Of a stretch of 64,000 nt of DNA, positions 1 through 11,368 are shown one piece after another. The position numbers were made by a program, and so were the translations under genes. The DNA lies in the NCBI GenBank assembly GCA_947179485.1, contig OX359250.1, forward strand, positions 33,180,654 to 33,244,653, in the 5' to 3' direction. Positions within the stretch are counted from its first letter, which is position 1; the number at the start of each line of letters is the position of its first letter. Below the pieces are notes generated by a model. That model was not told the origin of the DNA and searched no databases. It saw nothing but the letters and a program-made list of their open reading frames with translations. The DNA comes from Allacma fusca. Its lineage: Eukaryota; Arthropoda; Collembola; Symphypleona; Sminthuridae.

Positions 1-586
1 GCACTGCTTTCCAGACATTTCTGAAAACATAAAATATTACAAAAATTTTCACACTGCAATGAAATCGCTCGCAAAGCATTAATGCACTCTTCGGCTTTGG
101 ACTGACGTTTGCTAGATTAGGCATACTTATGTTATTGCAATAATAATTACATTACAACGGTGCTAGGTGTGTTGTACTTCTCTGAACATACTGTGACGGA
201 CACCAACCTGTTGTAACCTTCGACACAATGCGTGTGTACGTGTGTTGTATTTTGAGTGTCTTACATGGCTAATAACACTAACAATAAGAGAATACTTCAA
301 CAGACTATCACCAGATTCAGCAATTAACTTAGGAAGATCGAACGAAATCGTGATAAAAATCTACGATTAAGGCTAACATTTAACAATTATCTTAACAATA
401 TTGGTCACGAATTTTAACAGGCTTCTAACAAATTATTTTCACTGATGCCTAACATAGATATATATATATATATATACACACATATAATAAAGTAACGGAA
501 CTACTCTACTACTCTTTTGTCCTTCTGGTTTACAACTTCAGCTCTGTAGTACAATCCCAGTAAGTAGATACTTGACATGGAGGACT
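1..586. other. 3' flank of the Cys-rich gene, no further gene seen
   Basis: No AATAAA on the minus strand (no TTTATT on the plus strand) in this stretch. The only ATTAAA overlaps the gene's own stop codon. A minus-strand GTAAGA at 259-264 and a T-rich acceptor-like TTTTATGTTTTCAG ending at 21 could bound a 3' UTR intron, but this is weak. The stretch also holds a TA/CA microsatellite. Confidence 0.4.
458..484. repeat. (TA)n/(CA)n microsatellite
   Basis: About nine AT repeats running into a short CA run, just downstream of the Cys-rich gene's stop codon. Confidence 0.9.
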
Positions 587-1054
587 TTAATGAGTCAGCA
601 TCAGGTAAGAAAGAAGAAGTCCAACGATGTACAAAACATTGAGGAAGTTACGACTGCTGCCACTGCAGTAACCGTCTTTGGCCGTGTATCCCTCATTACA
701 TTTGCAGTATGACACAGTACCGTCACCACAAGCAGCATTCGCCACACATACAGCCTCCTTTCCAACACAGGGCAAGTTGGCTGCAATGACGCATTTACCC
801 CCCTTGAAGATGCTCAGAATACCCGACTTCTCCCACACAGTTGGAGGGGTACAAATGCATTTGGAGGAAGGACCACAGAACAAGCCCTTTTCCGTGATGC
901 AAGCATTCGGGTCATCATTGTCGTTGCTCTTGAAGATGTTGCCCAGTTGTCCCAAAATAGTACAATCCTCTCCATAATCTTTCGATCCTCCAGCCACAAC
1001 CGCACCGAAGAGAGCGAGGAAGACCCCGAAAGCCAGAGATTTGCTGGAAACCAT
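587..1054 (-). CDS. small secreted Cys-rich protein, EGF/EB-like modules, likely GPI-anchored
   Basis: Single uninterrupted coding exon of 155 residues, the longest frame in the window. Residues 1-21 form a signal peptide (basic start, hydrophobic core FGVFLALFGAVVA, small residues before cleavage). The mature part has 12 cysteines at 31, 52, 60, 66, 68, 88, 96, 103, 109, 117, 119 and 130. They divide into two six-cysteine modules, each with a CxC at cysteines 4-5 (66/68 and 117/119), as in EGF-like and EB modules. Residues 131-134 (SGSS) precede a hydrophobic tail (about 138-153) and a short polar end, the usual layout of a GPI signal. The ATG lies just after a likely UTR splice acceptor, and an upstream start would lose the signal peptide. 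Role unknown: probably an extracellular or surface-bound binding or structural protein. The seen part is the frame, cysteines and hydrophobic ends; the anchor and localisation are inferred. The family is not named with certainty. Confidence 0.8.
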   Translation of the reverse strand: MVSSKSLAFGVFLALFGAVVAGGSKDYGEDCTILGQLGNIFKSNDNDDPNACITEKGLFCGPSSKCICTPPTVWEKSGILSIFKGGKCVIAANLPCVGKEAVCVANAACGDGTVSYCKCNEGYTAKDGYCSGSSRNFLNVLYIVGLLLSYLMLTH

Positions 1055-1100
1055 TGTAATTTGCTGGAATGTCTAGAAACCCAAAAAACAAACAAATGTA
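1055..1100 (-). promoter_or_regulatory. probable 5' UTR splice acceptor of the Cys-rich gene
   Basis: On the minus strand a T-rich run ends in TTTTTTGGGTTTCTAG, then ACATTCCAGCAAATTACA and the ATG. An acceptor after TTTCTAG (exon starting at 1072) would leave a UTR leader of about 18 nt. A second AG lies nearer the ATG, in ATTCCAG. I could not identify the upstream UTR exon or a TATA box. Confidence 0.35.
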
Positions 1101-3150
1101 GAACATTGACATCAATTGCTCCGTAGACTGCTCCTTCATTAGCACATGAGAGCTCACTACGTGATCAGATACAGATACCATTCTTATTGTCATTCCCCAG
1201 TGACCCTGTCAGCAACGCATGCCACTGTCTCATAAACTATTCCCGTTACCCTACATCCTGATCTATGACCATTGCATGCACATGTGATTCCTATACATTT
1301 ATTTGCTAATAGATTATTGAGGGCTCTCCACGCCAAGACGTGATAGGGAACGTCGTGTAGTATTACTAGAGGAGCTATAAACATTTACGGCCGTACTTCA
1401 CTCTCCGATACCCTTATTATTAATTTTTTTCCGAAACCAATTTTGCCAAGTTGATTAAAACCGAAAAGTTTGTTGGTTGACGCCTTGTAAGAACTCTGCC
1501 TGAAATTCCCTACCGTTTTGCATGGGCGTATCAAAACCCTAACATCCTCTTGAAAATGTACTGTCAGTATGCATCTGATCTAAATAAAACTTTTAGGCAT
1601 ATACCTAAATGATTATGTGTGCGTATCATGCATAATTTATTATCATCTTTGACATATAGACATATCCCTTGTGCAATAAATACTCACTGAACCCAATTCC
1701 GCTGGGAGTAACAACGGGTTAGGTACAGCCCCGCCACATCCTATTCGCACTTTACTATAGATATAGCAATCTCCTTAGCTAGTGAAAGTATTTGTCACTC
1801 AAGACAGGAAAACGATAATGTCAAGTCTACTGGTTAAATGTTTTGAGCAAACTCAGTTTCGCAATTATGTGAGATCATGTGTTCTAACCCATTAGATTTC
1901 CAGGCCATGATGACAGACGACATGAGAGGGAACGACTGCCAAACTCCTTTAAAATCGCGGATTTTTCCCTCAATTATTAATTAATTGCTTGGATAAAATG
2001 TTTTTAATCTCCACATGGACACGCATTACTTCCAAAATTACGTCAATAACAGGAACTGGGACGAGCGTCAGTAGAACTTCCACACGGAATGTATACTGAT
2101 GAGTTCCCATTAAGCATACAGCCCAGAGTAAATTGACATGGATAACTATATCTCTGATTTCCGCTCTGCTCTGGTATAAACACAATGTTCAACTTTATCC
2201 CACCCATCTCCTCCGTGGCTTTTTGGGGTCATTTGTTTTATGCAATATATATCCAAAGAATAATAAACCCACTGGCGAAACACTCTAGATTATTCCCTCA
2301 ACTGCAAAAATTATACGCTATCATTCTCATTCTTATGTCAGTACATCAATTTGTACCTTCACATGTAAGACTAGCTGCAATTGCATATTAATTTGGAATA
2401 CTCCAATTGACGCAAAGTCTGTATAAGTATGTACTATATCCCAGAAATAAGAACCCACAGAACTTATCGTGTTTCTTCCAATATTTTATGCACCATTTTT
2501 TCCCCGGATAGCCATTACATATACGCTCTAATCGCATGATGTTTGCAACATAATTAAGTTCCCAGAACTAATCGATTCCCCGAAGTGAGTCAGTAGAACT
2601 GAAAAAATGCATTTGCAAAACAAAGTAAAGAATCTAATTGTAAGTTCCCTTTTGTTTTTCTTAACATGCTCGCCTACTACATGAACGCCTTAAAATAGAA
2701 ACCGTTACGGAGGGTGCCTCTGGATGAGCTGTCAATGGAAATATAATTATTACAAGAACCTGAATTCCAATTCATATTACGTCACAAGTTGCAAAAACCA
2801 GACAGGACTTTAGTCCATACAAACTCTATTAAATCCAATGACAATAAAATCCCATCAGGTGTGCGTTAAAGTAGAAGTGCAAATATGTAGATACCACAAT
2901 GAAGAAAGTGGTTAGAGAGGTGCCACTTGTGTTAATTGTACAGACTGACACAATACCAGTCGGAGAAAAACAGTACCCCTGAACTTCTAACAATTCGTCT
3001 CATGCATCTACATGCGTGTACATACTAAGAACGGAAGTACAATGGGCTATAGACAGTACTACTATCCAGGAGGTATGTTTTTGCAAGTCAGTTCCTGGCT
3101 CGAATGAAAAACTGCTCCTCAGAAAAGTCCCGACTCAAAAAATCACTTAC
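1100..3150. other. non-coding stretch
   Basis: AT-rich sequence with no frame above about 70 codons and no recognisable motif. One exact minus-strand GTGAGT (1682-1687) follows a GC-richer patch at about 1700-1750 with short open frames but no good acceptor. I see no gene here. Confidence 0.5.
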
Positions 3151-3792
3151 TTGGAAATAAACACTGCTTGCTTCCGTTTGGACACTAAAAGCAATTGAGC
3201 TTATCAACTTGGTGTATGACGTGTATGTAAAGACTTGTTGATTTGACGCCTGTCGCTAAAAAATATTTGACTTATTGTTGAAATGTTCCAGTACTTTGGG
3301 AGCAAGTGCCACTTGACAATACACAAAGCTAAGAAGTCTGTCGCTGACTGATTGTGAGATATGTGCAAGTAGGGAATGTGACGAGCGTCATAAGCTAACA
3401 ACTTCTGAAGCTAACAACTTTGTTGCATGACAATGACTCATACAAGACGCTTGAGTAGCATCGTCAGCGTAAGTTGTTTGCGTATATCTATATGCAACAT
3501 GCTCCCAGATACATGACATGGATTAAGAAATCAGCGTAACGTAAACACAATCCAAGAGCTTTGTAATCATTTAATAGCGGGCCCCGCAATGGCCCAAGCC
3601 TAACTATGTAGATTCTGTTTTTAGATGATGACACAATCTTGCACAATACTCTGTATATATGGATGGACGTTGCCTGCGGTGGAAAAATATTTGTTTCGTT
3701 CTTACCTTCAAGTCTTCCTTGAGAATATTCCAAGGTGAATTTATATATTAGTCAGGGCTTTATAAGCAATTCAGTCTAAAGTCCTTTCCTTT

Positions 3793-3807
3793 TGTGTGTG
3801 TGTGTGT
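3793..3807. repeat. (TG)n microsatellite
   Basis: About 7.5 uninterrupted TG copies. Confidence 0.9.
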
Positions 3808-3995
3808 AAAGGTATAATATTCCTGAAGGTGTCTGAAGGACTGTAAAAATTTTTCACCAACTTTTAGTAATCAGTGGACCTTCTGGAGTCTCTGAACGTA
3901 CTTACAACCACTCATGAACACAACTGACGGAAATGGTGGGGTTCGCCGTGAAGTAACAAGTCCGTGTTTTGCCTTTTGTTCTGCCTTTCCACAAG

Positions 3996-4128
3996 CACAA
4001 ACTAAAAGGGCATCCGTATATTCCCAAGTACAGAAACCTAGATCATATAAATATACTTGTACAGGATCATACACTGCGCGTTGGAACGCTGTTCGTTGAG
4101 AGGAAAAACCTCCAGTGGAACTCTGGAA
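3996..4128 (+). CDS. candidate internal exon, function unknown
   Basis: A strong T/C tract at 3967-3990 ends in CCACAAG, and a GTAAGG donor begins at 4129. Between them one frame is open for 44 codons plus one base, starting HKLKGHPYIPKY and ending ERKNLQWNSG. No domain recognised and no partner exon identified. The minus strand is also open here, so this may be chance. Confidence 0.2.
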
Positions 4129-4199
4129 GTAAGGAAGATACAGAGACAGACTCCTATGGAAAGTTACCCACACATTTTGTTATACTAGACCTTCTATAG

Positions 4200-7100
4200 G
4201 ATGGATATTAAAGTGCAGGCAGGGAACTGTATTCAAGTATAGACGAAGTTTTTGAAGCCTCTTACTATATGGACATACCCGTGAGAATCTCTTATTTCTT
4301 CAGTCACTCTGCATATGGGATATGCATAGCATGGGTCTTCAAATTAAATACACTAGCACAGATGCTGGGTGGGTCTAGGTACACTTTTTACTACAATTTA
4401 TAGCAACGGAGCGTAAAAAAGTATTTCAGAGGGTCCACTCGAATGTCTCCAAATTGTGTACTACATTTGATCAGTCTACTGTAGCATTACAATAATATAC
4501 CCCAAGAGTAAATACTAAATGTATGGATGAACCCAAGGCATCCGATTTTATTCTTCGTATATATCTTATATTTAAGATACTGAGGCAGGAGGAATTCCTG
4601 TAGGAATTTCGCATGCGAATAGAGACCATAATATAATACTATACTCCGTAGAGGAAAAGCATTTTCAGTGAAACTAGAGCAAAAGTTTTGCTTTCGCATT
4701 GAAGCAGCCTCTAAATATGCACATCTCACAGGAGCTTCCGTATCAGTATCATCATAATGGCTCCAGTCCAATGTTTTTGGAGAAACGTACAAATGTGGGT
4801 CGAAGCATTCTCATGACAAGTCGCTGGTCTCCCAAAAAAAAAAAAAAAGCTCAGTGGAACTTCAAGCGAGAATTCAGTTCGGAGTTGGAGGGATTACATT
4901 TTATGTAACGCGAGAAACCATTCCTTGACTTTTAGAAGTCTCTTGAACTGAAATGTTTTTCGTCCAAATAAGTGCGCCGGGTATTTTTTTTTGTGTCTAG
5001 CTCTGTTTCAAATGTAATGGTTTTATATGTTGATGCGTAGTTCCTAAAGTACTAAAAATACCGGAACAGGCATTAAAACAGATTACCAAGTTTCTTAGAC
5101 GAAGATACAAGTTCGGTTTCCCCATCCTTTCTTCTTTATAGTGCTCCATTTCTTTTGTCCAAACTGTAGGGATAAAATCTATGGAGTATCTCAAAGAGAT
5201 TATGCAAGTGTTCTAACGGAAGGAAGAAACTTAGCAGCTGGGCTTATAGGTATAAGCCTGTGAATTATTTCCAATGATTCCAATCTCAATGGAGGTTACA
5301 GGGGACTAGCTTTGTAGATCATTTAAAAATTTTGTAAACGTTTCTCTTAAGATTTTTATCCCTCCCCCACGATCCGAGGAAATCCCCTTGACAGTTAAGT
5401 AAACGAACTCCAAAGCTTGAGGGGGTGAAAAAAAAACACTCATGAATCATCCTCAGAACTTTCCAGGCAAGAATCTTGAGATATTTACATTACATATAAT
5501 TTATTGAATATTATTTTCCTATGAGTCAGCTTTTGTCATTCCAGCTGAAATTAAGCAATTATTGTTTTGACAGGAAGAAATGTTATTGGCACGGTCGTAA
5601 GGTGCGTGTATATCTACACATATAAGTACAAAAATAGAATGTACAAAAACAGTCCTGGTCTTCAGTAACGTCCCGAGCCTGCGTTCAATTACTTCCCATC
5701 GAAATTATCTTGGTTATGTCTCTTGTGTCAATCCTAGATCTCCTCACAGTAGAGAGGAATGCAACTGGAACTAAGTGTGTTTACATGAACTAAATGTCTA
5801 GCATCTTATTACACAATATAAAGTTGCATTTTCTTGCTCACGGCTCATCACCAAATTAAATTACAGCTTCAGAGGATTCGTCATTCCATGACGGCCATTT
5901 TTTATAATTTTATTGCCGGTCCCTGATAATTTTGCTCTTTGTCTGGCACTCATTAAGTTAGTAAATTACTTTTATTTATGACTAGTTTTTTGCTCTGAAA
6001 CCCCACCGTACACAGCTATGAGTCATGCAAAAAAAACTCAGACAAGCTCTAAAGTCTGAGTGTGCTATTAAGTATATACGATATCATTGTCATCAAGAAC
6101 TGAGGATAGGCTGAAAAATTCAGCGAAAACTCCAAGGTCAAGCTGGCGGGGCTCCACAGATGACAAGGGCCCATTGTATCGGAAAGACCTCCAATTTTGA
6201 GCATCTTCAAAATTAATTAGATTTGTACCAAGCACCTCCAAAGCAGATCAATACTAGTTTCCCATAGCCAATAAATCAATGAGACAGGGAGGTAAAGCAG
6301 TAATGTATTTTTGTACCTCAAGTATCTACACACATGTATTTCCCATCTCTGACCACATGTTCCCCTCAAAAACAAGAAATCAATGAAGTGATATTGACTT
6401 AAGCATATAATTTTGTAGGCCTTTACAGAGTATGTACATACATTGAATACCTCCTTCACATTGGAAAAACTAGCCTTTGTAAACTTGAGAGCTGCTTCCA
6501 TTAGTGTCATTATGTCAGATTTTAGAACATCTCCGGATAATTCTATGCCAATTCGCACGAACTATTAACACACATGTGAGATACTTATGCGACTGTAGTA
6601 GTATGAATGTTAATAATATTGCAAGTCAATGTTGACCTTCACCCTACACATCAATGCGCAGTATCTGAAGATTAAGTGAACGAAATTAATGGCAATTCCC
6701 ATTAAATTCCAAGTTTCTTGCACTTCCTAGGGCTCACTCGGGGTATCATTTTATGTCATAGACGTGCAAAAACATCTATGTGAGCAGTAAACCACATAGT
6801 TAGTAAAATATGACTGTCAGTGAGGTCACTGTAACCAATGTCGGTTATTTTTACAATAAATGCTACTGACGGAACTTCTCACGTAAATATGTAAGTACAT
6901 TCATAATTACATATATAGCAGTATGGTAACATTCTGCTGAAACATCAATAACGAAATGCCTTCCATGAACTTGCCCAGTGAACTATAATCCACCATTTCA
7001 TTGCAATTTGTTTGGGAAACTCAAAGGCATACTTGGAAATCATTCCTTGTATGAATGATAGCCATTAAATTGCAAACAATGTAATAAAGCCAACTTGCCT

Positions 7101-7440
7101 GTGTTGAGCGTATTAATTAAAAAGTTAGTATTAATATCTACATATATACATAATTACATACATGGGAGGAATTCATGGAAGTTGGGGAATTAATGATTGC
7201 AGTAAAGTCCTGGGTTCTTGTACAGAGTGCTGTTTTGCCCGTGAGCATACAATTATATGTGAGCACATGCAAAACAATTGGTAAACCAAAATACCCGTGA
7301 AAGATTTCACAGTTTCATAGAGCACTGCACCCTCCAGGATTGCGTGAACGAATGTTGAACGGAGCACGCAAACAAGTAATCACTATTAGATCTTGCGGAC
7401 TGGTGCAGTGGAAATTACTCCGAAGTTGACCCCTGGATCA
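4200..7440. other. mostly non-coding stretch with one weak exon candidate
   Basis: Contains an A15 run at 4834-4848 with no recognisable SINE body or target duplication. A frame at 4487-4792 (minus) looks protein-like but has an in-frame stop just upstream and no clean acceptor. One exon candidate at 6451-6561 is listed separately. Confidence 0.45.
6451..6561 (-). CDS. candidate internal exon, function unknown
   Basis: The acceptor on the minus strand is TCTCACATGTGTGTTAATAG and the donor is GTATTC at 6445-6450. The 111 nt between are open in phase 0 for 37 codons, starting FVRIGIELSGDV and ending SFSNVKE; the middle has a helix-like mix of hydrophobic and charged residues. No family recognised. 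Both splice sites are only moderate. Confidence 0.17.
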
Positions 7441-7444
7441 TTAC

Positions 7445-7555
7445 CCGCAATCTACTGTCCATACGCATGAAGCACCAGACTATGGAGAGCAGAACATGCC
7501 TGGCATCCGGAGTTTCGGGAACGGTTTCACAAAAATCTTCCTCAAGAGTGCTGCA
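7445..7555 (-). CDS. candidate internal exon behind a CT microsatellite acceptor
   Basis: On the minus strand the (CT)n tract at 7567-7587 runs into CCAACTCTCCAG, an excellent acceptor. The donor is GTAATG at 7439-7444. The 111 nt between are open in phase 0 for 37 codons, starting CSTLEEDFCETVPETP and ending RMDSRLR. Same length and phase as the candidate at 6451-6561, which would be compatible with one minus-strand gene. No domain recognised. Confidence 0.22.
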
Positions 7556-7566
7556 CTGGAGAGTTG

Positions 7567-7587
7567 GAGAGAGAGAGAGAGAGAGAG
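7567..7587. repeat. (GA)n microsatellite
   Basis: About 10 GA copies. On the minus strand it doubles as the pyrimidine tract of the candidate acceptor at 7556. Confidence 0.95.
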
Positions 7588-9912
7588 CGGAAAGTACTGG
7601 AAATATCTTCAAGATGGCAAGGCTTCCTCATTGAATCCTGTTGGAGTCCACTCTCTGTAGCTTGGGCAAAAGACAGTCTTTTCCCTGAGGAAAATCAGAA
7701 AAAGTTCCTCAACAGGGGGCAATATGGGTACCATTCCCGAAACTACCTCCACTTGCCTGTCATTGCTTAAATTATTAATGGGGTCTTAAAATATTAACGT
7801 GGATGCAGTATCAAAAGGAGGGGGAAAAAATGGACGGAAAGTACAACTCGTCACAAACTCCGAAAAAATCTTGGGACCAGCAAGTTTTCCCCGGAATCCC
7901 TCCTTCCTACTATACAGGAATTCCTTGGAAATGCATGAGGGAAACACATTACACTACTTTTGGCAAGTAATGATGACGGTGCGAAGAGAAAGATACAAGA
8001 GAGTCCCGTAAAAACTTTTTTATGTTGACTCGGAAGACCCTGTAGGAAAAGAATTTACGATCTGAGGGAGCCAAAAGGTGTAAATCGACTTGAGGAGAAA
8101 TTTTATGGTAAATAAATATTTTATGGAATCATCATTAGCTTCCTGACTATATATATCGTTATATCTCTCTCTGTTATTCTCTTATCTCAAAGTGAACATC
8201 TCTCGTTTTCACCCTTTCAAGTGCTCACTCGTCCGGAAATAAACGAAACATTGTTTTTCAATTCAGTAGCATCTCTTGAAAAGCCAAGGATACAGGAAAA
8301 GACTTTACATATGGACTTTAGTAGTCTTGTAGTAGCCACATAATATAGAGTTTACAATTTCCTCATCATTCACCCTGAGAAGTGAATGGAAGAGAATATG
8401 CTTCAAACAAATTTCGCCCACATTGCCCATTAAATTCAACATTCCTTCCATAAACATTTCATGACAAGGAGTAGTAGTTGTTCCTTTCAATTTGAACCTG
8501 TCTCATGTGCAGACAGCCGATGGAAAGACCAAGGGGATAACAAATCGCTAGAAATTCAATCGTCCCTACAACAACCTGCAAAAGAAAAAGTGTACCTAAT
8601 TCATTATAAAAATGAATATTGGTCCGCAAGTATCCAGTGGAAGAATCGATCGTCTGTCATTCAACTTTTTGTGTGTCTTGCACTAAGTTTATATTAAATT
8701 TTCTCACGACCAGCTTTCCTACCCTTTAAGTACTGACAATGAGTCTATTGTGTCTCCTATAAATTTCTTTCCCCTCCTACTTGTCCTATTTACCTCTTCC
8801 ATACTTGACTATACTTTCTCAAATATTCTTCCGCATTCAGAACTTCTAGATTCCTCCAGCTTGACATGTGATGGAAAAGCCCTGGGTATGCTAACAATTG
8901 CGACCGCATAAATTCCCGAACTCTTGCCTCAGATTGAATTATTACATATAGACTTGTCGGGAGGGAGAACATGGGAACGTGGAATTTTTTCGAGGCCCGA
9001 ACACACGCACTCGATACGTCCGATGTCTGCAGGGAAATAATGTCCCTGCAGAAGTTATGTTAATAATTAGGGACTACTATCTATATCCCCCGACATTAGG
9101 CAAACTGCGGTTAATCAATCATGGAGTCGATGTGAAGTCATACAGTTAATTAATACTTTGATTCATTGCAAGCACCCTCAATTTGTGGAAGATTTTTTTT
9201 TTCTTGTGAATTTCGGGGCGTCATCCTGAAGGAAGGGATGTTAGGGAGAGGTGTCACATCGAAGGATGATCAGTGACCGATGCGACGGCTGCCTTGTTGA
9301 TAAGAGTTAATATAATTTCTCGAGAGTGGAGTTAGTTCCCGCACCTGATTGTTTATTCACGCAGTCATGCATGAATACAGAGGAGAGTTTGCGTCCTGTC
9401 ACCAACTTTTCTCTCCCCCACATGTATATACTCAGTGGACTTGGCGGAAAACTAATAAACATTTTATGTAAATGTAGACTTATGCGCATCCGGTTGGAAA
9501 TTTTGAAAAAAAAGGCTTCTTAGTATTAGACAATACACAGGCATGTGATGTGGCTCTTCACGGATGGCTGCATATTTCCGAGATGATAATCGGCTCGAGA
9601 ACAAGAACCCATCCTGCATGTCTTTCGACTTGGTATGTTTCCCTATATGTGGACTTGCTAATCCGAATGATGTGGTTGATCAGGTTAGGTGATACCATAC
9701 ATCCATACTTTGGTAATACCAGGGACCCGTGTTCCAGTGCGTAACCACTACGCAGGCACCAAGAACCGTCTATACGAACATTGTCTTATTTGGCCTTTTG
9801 TATAATAAGCACAGAGTGGTAACACATATGTATGTATGCACGTGTTATCCAACCCTCATTACTATGGTACAAAGGGAAAACATTGGATTTTGGAAGTATT
9901 TACTATACCATA

Positions 9913-9946
9913 TGTAAGTATATGTAAGTCCTCACCTATACTTACA
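9913..9946. repeat. perfect 10-bp inverted repeat carrying splice-donor-like arms
   Basis: Arms TGTAAGTATA (9913-9922) and TATACTTACA (9937-9946) around a 14-nt loop. Because each arm contains GTAAGTAT, the hairpin offers a consensus donor on both strands. Confidence 0.9.
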
Positions 9947-10068
9947 AATTGATACAAAACACAACAAGCACTAAAATTGTGTACATGACAGTGCATACGC
10001 AGCATTTTCGCAGATGAAATTGTACGTAGGGTCGGAAAAAACATTGCCCTCCTCCTGACTCTCACAGA
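9946..10068 (-). CDS. candidate internal exon, function unknown
   Basis: The acceptor on the minus strand is TTCCTCGACTGTGACTCACAG and the donor is an exact GTAAGT at 9940-9945. The 123 nt between are open in phase 0 for 41 codons, starting SVRVRRRAMFFPTL and ending ACCVLYQF, with several Cys and His (about residues 26-37). The donor lies in the right arm of the 9913-9946 hairpin. No family recognised. Confidence 0.22.
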
Positions 10069-10418
10069 CTGTGAGTCACAGTCGAGGAATATCTAAAGTA
10101 TTCCCCCCAATTTGTACCACATGTTTTTGTAGATTTTTTCGGAAATTTTCATCCTTGCTTAAAATCCTTTTTCTTCCCAATATCCAAAAGAGTGGAAAGT
10201 TAGGAAATTTTCGAAGTTTTTAAATAATTATCCGTAAGAATTTCCGTCCACATGATTTTATTCCGAGGCACTCCAGCCCAAGAATTTGGTTCGTGGGAAT
10301 GGAATTAATTTGAAAAAGATTCCCCGAAAAAATTTCCTGTAAAAGAGATCGAGTGGAATATTTAAATTAGTAGCGATATAGTTACTAAATGGAAGTTACT
10401 ACTAAGTTAGTTTTTTAG

Positions 10419-10709
10419 TCTTCACAAATCCAAGGAGAAATTAGGAAAGATAATTTTGGAAAAACAATGAGGGAACTCAATTTTAATCCCGATGGTTTCC
10501 ATGCTCTCACGGGGAGGATAAAAAATGTTGTGTGAGACCCTGAAGATGAGAGAGAGTACAAAATGGATAACCTACATGACCTTAGTTTACGCTGGCTGGA
10601 CAGGAATGAAGACAGGCACATGGAAGTAGACTTAGCTATGGAAAGCAATCATCCTGCTCAATCATCGAAAGTGAAATTGTCATCAGAATCGATGATCACA
10701 GAGGGATGA
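10419..10709 (+). other. open frame interrupted by one in-frame TGA after a good acceptor
   Basis: TACTAAGTTAGTTTTTTAG gives a branch-point-like motif, a pyrimidine run and an AG, so an exon could begin at 10419. The frame reads 38 codons (ending GRIKNVV) to a TGA at 10533-10535, then stays open for a further 57 codons of very charged sequence (starting DPEDEREYKMDNLHD) to a TGA at 10707. A GTGAG donor overlaps the first TGA (10532-10536), so the exon may simply end at 10531. A decayed coding copy or chance are the other readings. The product is unknown. Confidence 0.2.
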
Positions 10710-11341
10710 AGAAGAATGGAGGGAAATATTTGATAGGAAATAGTATCACATTCATTATGCATGCAAAGCATGCGATTACAAAATCAACCAGATTTTCTAT
10801 CGCCCATACCAACATTTATTCTAAATTAATCGAAATTTACACGCTTCATTCTATAGTTGCAATTTTGATTTCGTACACCTAACGACTTGTTCATGACAGG
10901 AATTTTTATCCATTCACCACGCATATTTCTCTCTCTCCCCTTCCTAAGCTCCTTCCTGGCCTTACAGAGACTCTCGGAGAGTCTCCAGCTCCCGAACATA
11001 ACTTGCATATGAGCAACTTATAGAGCACTGTGACTTGTGGGGTGAAAGTTTTTTGATGTACACAGTCGGCAGTTGATAGAGTGGGGGGATATAGATGGGC
11101 GCTCGTCCAGCCCAATGTACATACGCCTCAAGTGCATGTTTGGTGTCCACAAATGAGCGAAAATGACTGAACGGGACTGGAAACTTCTTAAGTTGCACGT
11201 GCCATGAACGATGAGCATCATCAAAGAATTACCATGATTTTATGAATAAAATCCCACTGGAATATCATTCCCCATCAGACCTTCCTCATATATTACAAAT
11301 AGGGGAAGAATCACTGACAAAAAATGTTTTTCCCGTGATGA

Positions 11342-11368
11342 CTCTCTCTCTCTCTCTCTCTCTCTCTC
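11342..11368. repeat. (CT)n microsatellite
   Basis: 13.5 uninterrupted CT copies. Confidence 0.95.

Noticed and set aside
4834-4848. A15 run as a SINE or retrocopy tail
   Set aside because: No recognisable body, internal promoter boxes or target-site duplication around it.
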